Shown here one piece after another: positions 7,083 through 12,756 of a stretch of DNA of 12,756 nt (positions are counted from its first letter, which is position 1; each line of letters opens with the position of its first letter). Source of the DNA: CAYTET01 sp964436975 (GTDB lineage: Bacteria; Bacillota_I; Bacilli_A; Erysipelotrichales; Erysipelotrichaceae); NCBI GenBank assembly GCA_964436975.1, contig CAYTET010000056.1:1-12756 (forward strand), given 5' to 3'. Made by a program: the position numbers and the translations under genes. The notes beneath the pieces were generated by a model. The model was not told the origin of the DNA, made no database searches, and saw only the letters and a list, made by a program, of their open reading frames with translations.

Positions 7083-7112
7083 AAAAAAAAATCAGCCTGG
7101 CTGTTGCTGATT
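7083..7112 (-). terminator. Rho-independent terminator after the MgtA-type ATPase gene
   Basis: The minus strand reads AATCAGC, a 9-nt loop, GCTGATT, then an unbroken T-run from the nine A bases at 7083-7091: a classic stem plus U-tract. It lies about 87 bp beyond the ATPase stop codon and would end leftward transcripts before the GTPase leader. The plus-strand side has TTCTTTT, so it may work weakly in both directions. The 7113-7198 stretch contains nothing else I can identify. Confidence 0.7.
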
Positions 7113-7198
7113 CTTTTCATCGGCTGATAATCGTTATACAAATAGTCCCGGATAAACTATGCTGCTTTTGAGGATCCGTAACTGTTTAAAATATTGTT

Positions 7199-9784
7199 CT
7201 ACAGCCAATAGCCATGGCGGCGGATATAGAACTTTTTAGTCAGCTGGATTGCGATGGCATACAGCACCAGAATAATTGCCAGGTACAGATAATAAACAGC
7301 TGGCATGACAACAAAGTGGAACCCTTCCAGATTCCTGAAGATATAAGGAATTGTCAGAGCGGCAATCACCCCAAATCCACAGGCGCTGCCCAGCCGGTAA
7401 TCGCATTTAGACTGGATAAACGGCACTTTGGCGGTGCGGATAAACTGTACAATCAAAATCTGTGAAATCAGACCTTCGATAAACCAGCCGGTCTGGAAAT
7501 AAGCCTGTACGCTGACCGTGGTAAACCCCATTACAAACCAGAGCACCGCAAAGGTAGCCACATCAAAGAAGGATGATACCAAACCCATTGTATTCATGAA
7601 AGAAGCAAGACTGCGTGTATCCCACCGGCGCGGCTGCTGCAGAAATTCCGGGTCCACGTTATCCCAGGGAATGGCAATCTGGGTGAAATCGTAAACCAGA
7701 TTCTGAATCAGCATCTGCACTGACAGCATCGGCAGAAACGGCAGAAAGATTGAAGCTACCAATACGGAGAAAACATTGCCAAAATTGCTAGACAGCGCCA
7801 TCTTCATGTACTTAACTATATTGCCATAGATGCGCCGGCCTTCATAAACACCGTCAAGGATCACGCTCAAACTCTTCTTTAGCAGAATGATTGACGAACT
7901 GGCCTTGGCAACATCGGTTGCCGTATCAACGGAGATGCCAACATCAGCTGTCCGCAGCGAGGGGGCATCATTGACACCGTCTCCCATATAGCCGACAACA
8001 TGTCCGTTGGCCTTCAGCGCCTTGACAATCCGCTGCTTCTGCATCGGGGCCACCCGGGCAAAGATATTGGCTGTTTCTACCGCTTTGCCCAGCTGTTCAT
8101 CATCCAGTTTTTCGATATCGTCCCCGCTGAGCATGGCGGATTCTTTCAGCCCGACCTGCTGGCAGATGTGCCGGACCATCAGCGGAGCATCCCCGCTGAT
8201 TACCTTGACATCAACTCCGGCCTTGTATAAATCGGCAATAGCCTCCGGTACATCCGGCTTTGGCGGATCCAGAAAGGCAATGAGGCCCAGAAACACCATT
8301 TCGGTTTCATCGGCAATCCCAAAGGTCGAAACATTGAACAGTCCGCGTTTGGCACAGACCGCAATAGCATGCATGCCATTATCATTAAGCCGGTCCGCCA
8401 AAGCCTTTATTTCCTCAATATTCACTTCGTTTATCTTGACATGCTGGCCTTCAATAGAGGCCTGGGTGCATATCGGCAGAACGCTTTCCAAGGCGCCCTT
8501 GGTTATTAATATATCCTGCTGCTTGTTATTCTTGATAATTACACTCATCCGGCGCCGCTGGAAATCATAAGGTATTTCATCAATCTTCTGGTAGGCTTCA
8601 AGTTCCTTGGAGATGTTATGGGCATCGCCGTAAGTGATAATGGCCCGGTCAATGGTGTTTTTTACCCCGGTTGAATAATAACTGTTCAAATAGGCATAGT
8701 TAACCACGACTTTGGAATCTTTGCCGTCAGCCCCGATATAGCGCTGCAGCACGATGCTGTCCATGGTAAGGGTGCCGGTTTTATCCGTGCACAGCACATC
8801 CATGGCGCCCAGATTCTGAATTGCCGACATGTTGCGGACAATCGTCTTCTTTTTAGCCAGAAACTGGGCTCCTTTGGCCAGGGTCCCGTTGACAATCATG
8901 GGGAGCATGCCCGGGGTAATTCCAACGGCCACTGATATTGAAAACATCAGCGCCTGCAACCAGTCATGCTTAAACAGACCATTGATAATCAGCACGAAGA
9001 TAACCACGACTACCATATATATCATCAGGATGCGGGTTACTTTGGCCAGCCCCTTGTCAAAATTGGTCAGTTCCGGCTTAGCCGATACGGCGGCCGATAT
9101 ATGACCAAGGTAAGTATCACGGCCGGTTTTGATTACCAAACCGAGCCCGGTGCCCGAAACCACGGCCGCTCCGGAAAGACATATTCCGGCCAGAGCCGTG
9201 CAGCTGGTATTGGAATTATCGGCACCAGCCCTCTTTTCCACAGGGACGGTTTCACCGGTAAACATGGACTGGGAAAGGAACAGGTCCTTGGATTCCAGCA
9301 GATACAGATCACCGCTGATAATTGACCCGCCCGACAGCACTTCAATATCTCCCGGGACAATCTGTTCAGACGCTATTTCCTGCTCTCTGCCCCCGCATCG
9401 GACACAGACCGTATTATGCACCATCAGTTTCAGCTTTTCTGCCGACCGGTAGGAATTATAGTCCTGAACAAAACGCATCATGGCGCTGATAAAAGCCAGC
9501 ACAAAGATAATGATGCCGCCGACAGCATCCTGCATGATCAGCGAAATCACGCCTAAAGCCAGCAGCACAATGATAAACTCATCCAGAAATGACTTCAGAA
9601 GGAAATCATACCAGTGCTGCTTTTTATCGGTAGCCATCAGATTAGGGCCATACTGCTGCAGTCTTGCTTCCCGCTGGTTCTCATCCAGACCCGTCAGTTG
9701 CGTCTTATATTGGGCCAGAAGATCCTGCGGATTTTGACTTGCTGCTGTACGATACTGCTCTTCCAGTTTTTCCTGTTCAGCCAT
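7199..9784 (-). CDS. mgtA: MgtA-type P-type ATPase (magnesium importer family), 861 aa
   Basis: P-type ATPase of the P3B (MgtA/MgtB) group, which imports Mg2+ across the inner membrane. Seen: actuator TGE (176-178, MFTGETVPVEK), phosphorylation site D334 in CTDKTGTLT, nucleotide-domain KGALE, hinge block FLDPPKPDVPEAI, GDGVNDAP (about 601-608), and the long C-terminal membrane half ending in RRHGYWL. The helix-4 block AVGITPGMLPMIV, the AIQNLGAMD run and the LNSYYSTGVKN stretch are typical of MgtA rather than Ca2+ pumps. Odd: the helix-4 motif has Gly292 (codon GGC) where MgtA proteins usually have Glu (TPEMLP). I start at the second ATG (9784) because GAGGA is 6 nt upstream of it but directly abuts the ATG at 9790. 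No M-box-like leader fits in the 90 bp upstream. Confidence 0.9.
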   Translation of the reverse strand: MAEQEKLEEQYRTAASQNPQDLLAQYKTQLTGLDENQREARLQQYGPNLMATDKKQHWYDFLLKSFLDEFIIVLLALGVISLIMQDAVGGIIIFVLAFISAMMRFVQDYNSYRSAEKLKLMVHNTVCVRCGGREQEIASEQIVPGDIEVLSGGSIISGDLYLLESKDLFLSQSMFTGETVPVEKRAGADNSNTSCTALAGICLSGAAVVSGTGLGLVIKTGRDTYLGHISAAVSAKPELTNFDKGLAKVTRILMIYMVVVVIFVLIINGLFKHDWLQALMFSISVAVGITPGMLPMIVNGTLAKGAQFLAKKKTIVRNMSAIQNLGAMDVLCTDKTGTLTMDSIVLQRYIGADGKDSKVVVNYAYLNSYYSTGVKNTIDRAIITYGDAHNISKELEAYQKIDEIPYDFQRRRMSVIIKNNKQQDILITKGALESVLPICTQASIEGQHVKINEVNIEEIKALADRLNDNGMHAIAVCAKRGLFNVSTFGIADETEMVFLGLIAFLDPPKPDVPEAIADLYKAGVDVKVISGDAPLMVRHICQQVGLKESAMLSGDDIEKLDDEQLGKAVETANIFARVAPMQKQRIVKALKANGHVVGYMGDGVNDAPSLRTADVGISVDTATDVAKASSSIILLKKSLSVILDGVYEGRRIYGNIVKYMKMALSSNFGNVFSVLVASIFLPFLPMLSVQMLIQNLVYDFTQIAIPWDNVDPEFLQQPRRWDTRSLASFMNTMGLVSSFFDVATFAVLWFVMGFTTVSVQAYFQTGWFIEGLISQILIVQFIRTAKVPFIQSKCDYRLGSACGFGVIAALTIPYIFRNLEGFHFVVMPAVYYLYLAIILVLYAIAIQLTKKFYIRRHGYWL

Positions 9785-9877
9785 AGCCATTCCTCGATTC
9801 TCTTTTCAGTCTATCACTTTTCAGCCCGGTCATAACACCCGCCAAAGACAAGACTGTTAATATCGTTCAAGGCCAAT

Positions 9878-10534
9878 CTATTGCAGCGATATACCCTGGT
9901 AAATGATCAGGCCGCCGCATGGCTTGCTGCGGGTGTTCCACAGCCCGGAAAAAGAAAGCCATTGACTTTCACCAAAGGTCGTCGCCTTAACCAGAAAATC
10001 ATTGTCATTATCATCAAATCCTGTCAGCATAAACCAGTGCCAGACATAATCTTTATACGCCGGATCTCGATGGGAAATAATCAGGCATGGCACCGTTATA
10101 CCGGTCATAATCTGCTCACTGACGGCCTGCCGGGCTTCAGATTCCGGCTGATCCCCTGATATGCAGGTCATCTGAATCTGACGGTTGTCATGTTCAACAA
10201 GATACTTTGAAAAACCGTCGACGTAAATCGGCAGTTTGTTGATGCCCTGAAGCCGTGGCCGCAGATATGATTTCATGGACATGGCAAATTTTTCGTAGTC
10301 AGCCTTATTTAAATTGGCCGAATCATACGGATAAACAGATTTGACCCCGCAGAACAAGGTAAAGTAAAGGCAGCTGTCACAGGCACATACCGCCGCGCAG
10401 CCGCCCAAACGCATCATCGGGTCAGAAAACCAATCCTGGTTGCCCCCGACAGCCTCACCAATCTTAAAATATGTCAGTTCCCTTTTCATATAATAGATTA
10501 TAACGCAGTCCGTTTGCCTAATCACAATTTCCAT
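9878..10534 (-). CDS. C39/papain-like cysteine peptidase homologue, 218 aa
   Basis: Soluble protein with the look of a C39-like (papain-fold) cysteine peptidase domain. Near the N-terminus is GGNQDWFSDPMMRLGGCAA, whose Cys in a GGCAA context is the likely nucleophile. The block VWHWFMLTGFDDNDNDFLVK supplies a His in the H-x-hydrophobic-TG(Y/F) pattern of the family, and the following KATTFGES stretch sits where the third residue is expected. No signal peptide or ABC transporter is present, so it is not a bacteriocin exporter component. Three more Cys cluster just after the nucleophile (CACDSC). The start is uncertain: the ATG at 10534 has only a weak AGG upstream, while MKRELTYF (ATG at 10489) looks like a natural N-terminus but has TATAAT only 7 nt upstream. 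The substrate is unknown. Confidence 0.65.
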   Translation of the reverse strand: MEIVIRQTDCVIIYYMKRELTYFKIGEAVGGNQDWFSDPMMRLGGCAAVCACDSCLYFTLFCGVKSVYPYDSANLNKADYEKFAMSMKSYLRPRLQGINKLPIYVDGFSKYLVEHDNRQIQMTCISGDQPESEARQAVSEQIMTGITVPCLIISHRDPAYKDYVWHWFMLTGFDDNDNDFLVKATTFGESQWLSFSGLWNTRSKPCGGLIIYQGISLQ

Positions 10535-10544
10535 AACAGCCTAA

Positions 10545-10835
10545 ATGCTGATCAATACATATGTTTACCATGAAGGTGTAACTATAACAAGAAATATTAC
10601 GCAGCTGGATTGCTGCCGCAATGATGACTGTCCGGATGATATTATGGTCTATCTGCTAAAGAACAATAATAAACCTGAATGCTGTTGGGTACGTTGTTCA
10701 GATGTACAGAACAAACAACTGCTTGGCTCCCTTCTAAATGAACCTTATCAGGATTTTGGAATTCATTTAGGAGATTCAATCAGATTTGGGATTATGAAAC
10801 AAGAAGAAAAATACATTTGCGTTGCTCAATTATGA
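10545..10835 (+). CDS. Small Cys-rich protein, possibly DUF2314-like, 96 aa
   Basis: A plausible small cytoplasmic protein with five Cys in the first 61 residues (two CC pairs: LDCC and ECCW). The second half (CCWVRCSDV, GSLLNEPYQDFGIHLGDSIRFGI) resembles the beta-barrel pattern W-V-x-V, G-x-L-x-N-x-P, G-D-x-[IV]-x-F of DUF2314/DUF2185-type proteins, some of which are immunity or phage-associated proteins. An in-frame TAA lies directly before the ATG, so this is the furthest possible start. No Shine-Dalgarno sequence is visible. It diverges from the cysteine peptidase-like gene with about 10 bp between the outermost start codons, so their control regions must overlap the coding sequences. Family call is tentative. 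Confidence 0.55.
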   Translation: MLINTYVYHEGVTITRNITQLDCCRNDDCPDDIMVYLLKNNNKPECCWVRCSDVQNKQLLGSLLNEPYQDFGIHLGDSIRFGIMKQEEKYICVAQL

Positions 10836-10958
10836 GCGCCTGAATGTAGCCGGTTTGCCAATCTATTATTACCGGGTAATGCTTTCTTTGTATAAGTCCA
10901 TATCTTTTTCTTAATACCTCAACGGTATATCATTCTTTCCCTTTTTATTAAACCCATG

Positions 10959-11014
10959 TGACTGATATCCATGTTTGGTTACTAGCTTTTTTCATTCAAT
11001 TAGGATATCAGTCA
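10959..11014. repeat. Perfect 12-bp inverted repeat with 32-bp spacer
   Basis: TGACTGATATCC (10959-10970) and GGATATCAGTCA (11003-11014) are exact reverse complements separated by 32 bp. The spacer includes a TTTTTT run. The length and perfection exceed what I would expect by chance locally. It could be the ends of a miniature mobile element, a recombination or regulator site, or a large hairpin. There is no transposase nearby and I see no flanking target duplication. Confidence 0.6.
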
Positions 11015-11082
11015 TTATCATTTTCTATCACCATTTGAATATGAGAATGCCCATTTCAGTAGAATCACCTCTGTTAAACTTT

Positions 11083-11196
11083 TCACTTTATTGGCACAAT
11101 AACAATTCCATTTTTCGGTTCTTTTTTTATTACTTTATCACCATGTAATATTTCTGTGCTCTCTATTTCAGCTGGAAAAGAAGAGGAGGTATTGTG
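11083..11196 (-). pseudogene. Possible C-terminal gene remnant beyond abiEii
   Basis: A minus-strand frame is open for 37 codons and ends in TGA at 11083-11085. It contains SSFPAEIESTEILHGDKVI and NGIVIVPIK, which read like the C-terminal beta-sandwich of a bacterial glycosidase. It has no start and is preceded by TAA (11197-11199). It is in the same frame as abiEii, downstream of the abiEii TAG, which is probably coincidence. The glycosidase resemblance is an impression from sequence style only. Confidence 0.25.
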
Positions 11197-11223
11197 TTAC
11201 GCTATTGAAAACTGTGGAAGTTT

Positions 11224-12051
11224 CTAAAGAACCAACCGCTGTAACTCATCCATAATTTGCTCATAAGCAATATCCTGTGCATAAGCAAATTTTCCCTGGT
11301 ACTTCGACCACATATCCTGTAATTCTTCACTACTGGACATCAATGTAAGTATGGATGTTTTATCTGCAATAATTTCTGTGCTTCCCCGATGTAATGCCGT
11401 GGCAGCCAGTGCTTCTTGGAATAGTTTCTTATCATACGTTTGCGTTGTGCCAAGAATGTAAATATCGTAATAATCTCTCGGTCTTGTATTAAATATACCA
11501 CGGCTTAAAACGGTTTCCACTTTCTCAGCCATTACTGTTTCAATATTATAGCCCCACAGTCTGATATTCACGTTATCATCAAAAATCCCTTTAAATTCAT
11601 ACTGTACTGCAGATGGTGTAATCACATCCCCTGTAGATACATCTATCGAAAGCGGAGTGACTATTGTATCATATACTGCATTAAGTCTCACACAGTATCC
11701 GCCGTATCTGTCATCCTTACGAATCGGTGCAATGGATAACGTTTCAAAATTCACATCATCCCAAAGATCAATATCGCATATGCTTTTCACCGTTTCCATA
11801 ACTTTTTCTTCCGTCAGAGGTAGTTTATTTAATGTAGTGTCCAAATCCATTGTTGATCTGTTATCCAAGCCTACAATAGCCGCAATCAAAAGACCGCCTT
11901 TTATAACGAATTTATCGCTGAACTCTGATTCGGCCATTCTTGCCAGGAACCGTTCAAACATATAATTCTGGAGGACTACCTGGGCAGCAATTTTACGGCT
12001 CTTGGCATAGTTATTTATTTTTGCTTTCAGACTCATTGCCTTGGAACTCAT
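11224..12051 (-). CDS. abiEii: AbiEii nucleotidyltransferase toxin (type IV toxin-antitoxin), 275 aa
   Basis: Toxin of the AbiE system, a DUF1814-type member of the DNA polymerase beta-like nucleotidyltransferase superfamily. All four family blocks are seen: VIKGGLLI (49-56) with the D69-L-D71 pair (STMDLD), LSIDVSTGDVI (D137), ETVMAEKVETVLSRG (161-175, K167) and RPRDYYDIYIL (180-190). Known family members arrest growth through nucleotide transfer and give abortive-infection phage resistance; the antitoxin counters this without binding the toxin (type IV). The ATG overlaps the abiEi stop by 4 nt (ATGA), with only a weak internal GGATG site, so translation is probably coupled. The catalytic residues look intact, so an active toxin is expected. 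A second ATG five codons in is an alternative start. Confidence 0.93.
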   Translation of the reverse strand: MSSKAMSLKAKINNYAKSRKIAAQVVLQNYMFERFLARMAESEFSDKFVIKGGLLIAAIVGLDNRSTMDLDTTLNKLPLTEEKVMETVKSICDIDLWDDVNFETLSIAPIRKDDRYGGYCVRLNAVYDTIVTPLSIDVSTGDVITPSAVQYEFKGIFDDNVNIRLWGYNIETVMAEKVETVLSRGIFNTRPRDYYDIYILGTTQTYDKKLFQEALAATALHRGSTEIIADKTSILTLMSSSEELQDMWSKYQGKFAYAQDIAYEQIMDELQRLVL

Positions 12052-12641
12052 AGAAGTACATCCAGATATTTTTTTAATTCTTTTGTCACATTGAATTGCT
12101 TTGCATATGCCGACAGTAGATTCAAATCCTTTTTATCATATAAAGCATAATTCTTGACGACACTGATAACAGTTTCTTCATCACAGCGATTACGACATCT
12201 TAGAAAATCGCAAATTGTTCGCTCTGCGTTATAGCATCTGACAACGTTTCCGAATGTAGTTCTTTTTTCTATAATCCCGATTTCATGTAACTCCGGCTTC
12301 ACATAAAAACAGATGCATTCACCTTTTAGAGAATTTGGCAATGACGAATTGCTCGGAATCGTAACTGTATGTATAAATGGAGTTCGTTCTGATAATCCAT
12401 TCAAAAACAATGCCGAATCATGTGAAAAAACAATTTTTTCAGAACGGAGCATTAAAGTATACATATCATCATGCACAGCATTTGGAAGCATATAGACGCC
12501 ATGTCTGCATCGTTCCAGCAATCCATTTTTTACATAATTCGTCAACAGTTGTTTTGAATATCCTAGTGAAAGCACCTGTGCTGTGGTTATCATATTATTA
12601 TTCTTTTTGATTTCATCATAAATCGTCTGATTAATGTTCAT
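12048..12641 (-). CDS. abiEi: AbiEi antitoxin and transcriptional regulator, 197 aa
   Basis: Antitoxin partner of the downstream abiEii. The N-terminal 70 or so residues form the winged-helix DNA-binding domain of AbiEi_4 type (ITTAQVLSLGYSKQLLTNYV, then LLERCRHGVYMLP). The C-terminal domain has the family run FSHDSALFLNGLSERTPF, VKPELHEIGII, and YNAERTICDFLRCRN, ending in a helical segment (KDLNLLSAYAKQFNV). Length is typical of the AbiEi group. AAGG at 7-8 nt upstream of the ATG serves as ribosome site. In characterised systems AbiEi represses its own operon by binding inverted repeats at the promoter, and repeats of that kind are present directly upstream here. Confidence 0.92.
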   Translation of the reverse strand: MNINQTIYDEIKKNNNMITTAQVLSLGYSKQLLTNYVKNGLLERCRHGVYMLPNAVHDDMYTLMLRSEKIVFSHDSALFLNGLSERTPFIHTVTIPSNSSLPNSLKGECICFYVKPELHEIGIIEKRTTFGNVVRCYNAERTICDFLRCRNRCDEETVISVVKNYALYDKKDLNLLSAYAKQFNVTKELKKYLDVLL

Positions 12642-12673
12642 TGCGACACCTTCGTTGTTGACTTTTGAATGAT

Positions 12674-12702
12674 ATTATAGCTTATATCGTTTTGAAAGTA
12701 AA
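12674..12702 (-). promoter_or_regulatory. Promoter of the abiE operon
   Basis: On the minus strand TTTACT (12697-12702) and a perfect TATAAT (12674-12679) are separated by exactly 17 bp, a good sigma-A promoter. The -10 box lies 32 bp before the abiEi ATG, placing transcription start about 25 nt upstream of the gene. Confidence 0.7.
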
Positions 12703-12756
12703 GTTGCGCATTAACTTTTGAACTGCTCCTGAAGTGAAAAGTTAAATTCCACTTCA
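12700..12756. promoter_or_regulatory. Candidate AbiEi operator: nested inverted repeats
   Basis: Three inverted repeats built on the same AAAAGTT word cluster over and upstream of the -35 box: AAAGTT (12700-12705) with AACTTT (12713-12718); TAACTTTT (12712-12719) with AAAAGTTA (12737-12744); TGAAGTG (12730-12736) with CACTTCA (12750-12756). A further ACTTTTGAA copy at 12661-12669 lies between the -10 box and the gene, matching the one at 12714-12722. The set may continue beyond the window edge. Confidence 0.5.

Larger units (their letters stand above)
10836..11223. other. AT-rich spacer between the small plus-strand gene and abiEii
   Basis: This 388-bp stretch has no intact gene and is visibly AT-rich. 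It holds a small palindrome ATTAC-CGG-GTAAT (10868-10880), which could be a weak terminator for the plus-strand gene. It also has the 12-bp inverted repeat and the possible gene tail listed separately. A minus-strand frame at 10869-11015 (49 codons with two internal stops) has some protein-like pieces, but that is about what chance gives at this composition. Confidence 0.5.

Noticed and set aside
6844..7110. Plus-strand 88-codon ORF in the gap between the GTPase and mgtA genes
   Set aside because: It runs through the minus-strand terminator and is antisense to the leader of the GTPase gene; no ribosome site, and its C-terminal part is a translation of the terminator.
8007..8570. Plus-strand 187-codon ORF inside the ATPase gene
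   Set aside because: Antisense shadow of mgtA; GC-rich third positions keep the opposite frame open.
9791..9877. Magnesium riboswitch (M-box) upstream of mgtA
   Set aside because: Only about 90 bp separate it from the next gene, shorter than an M-box, and I see none of its conserved helices.
10869..11015. Minus-strand 49-codon frame with protein-like pieces and two internal stops
   Set aside because: In such AT-rich DNA this number of stops is close to random expectation, and one arm of the inverted repeat provides its apparent start.
1..12756. CRISPR array, tRNA, rRNA, insertion sequence or phage integrase
   Set aside because: I found no regularly spaced direct repeats, no tRNA-like cloverleaf, no rRNA sequence and no transposase or integrase reading frame.

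Overview
The window looks like a chromosomal stretch of a Bacillota (Firmicutes) bacterium. Genes have AGGAGG-type ribosome binding sites. Family I inorganic pyrophosphatase, a ROK sugar kinase, a YkuE-type phosphoesterase and a DUF5131 gene point the same way. A gut Erysipelotrichia- or Clostridia-like host would fit, but there is no rRNA or marker gene to settle it. Most genes lie on the minus strand. The left and central part is moderately GC-rich, with frequent GCC/GGC/CCG codons. From about 10.5 kb to the right end the DNA is clearly richer in AT.

Layout. At the left, a small two-helix membrane protein (plus strand) converges on a membrane-anchored metallophosphoesterase (minus strand). 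Next comes a decayed zone, about 1.7-3.65 kb. It holds a DUF5131 (phage Gp37/Gp68-like) gene of normal length broken by three in-frame stop codons, an unrecognised minus-strand reading frame with two in-frame stops, an intact isochorismatase-type cysteine hydrolase, and plus-strand fragments. The centre is housekeeping: inorganic pyrophosphatase, then a 69-residue membrane protein, then a ROK glucokinase-like kinase, all leftward and possibly co-transcribed. To the right of these is a GTPase with a C-terminal DUF697 membrane domain. It is preceded by a leader with a strong Shine-Dalgarno sequence, a stopped mini-ORF, and an ATGA overlap with the GTPase start. Then come a good terminator and a large MgtA-type P-type ATPase.

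The right part has a C39/papain-like cysteine peptidase homologue whose start lies about 10 bp from that of a small divergent plus-strand gene (weakly DUF2314-like). A 388-bp AT-rich spacer with an inverted repeat and a possible gene tail follows. The window ends in a complete AbiE type IV toxin-antitoxin operon (abiEi antitoxin, abiEii nucleotidyltransferase toxin, 4-nt overlap) with a clear sigma-A-type promoter and clustered inverted repeats that look like its autoregulatory operator.

I see no unmistakable new multi-gene system. The most informative oddities are the point-nonsense pseudogenes without frameshifts, the start-stop leader in front of the DUF697 GTPase, the loss of the acidic helix-4 residue in the MgtA homologue, the ROK kinase without its zinc cysteines, and the operator architecture of the AbiE locus.
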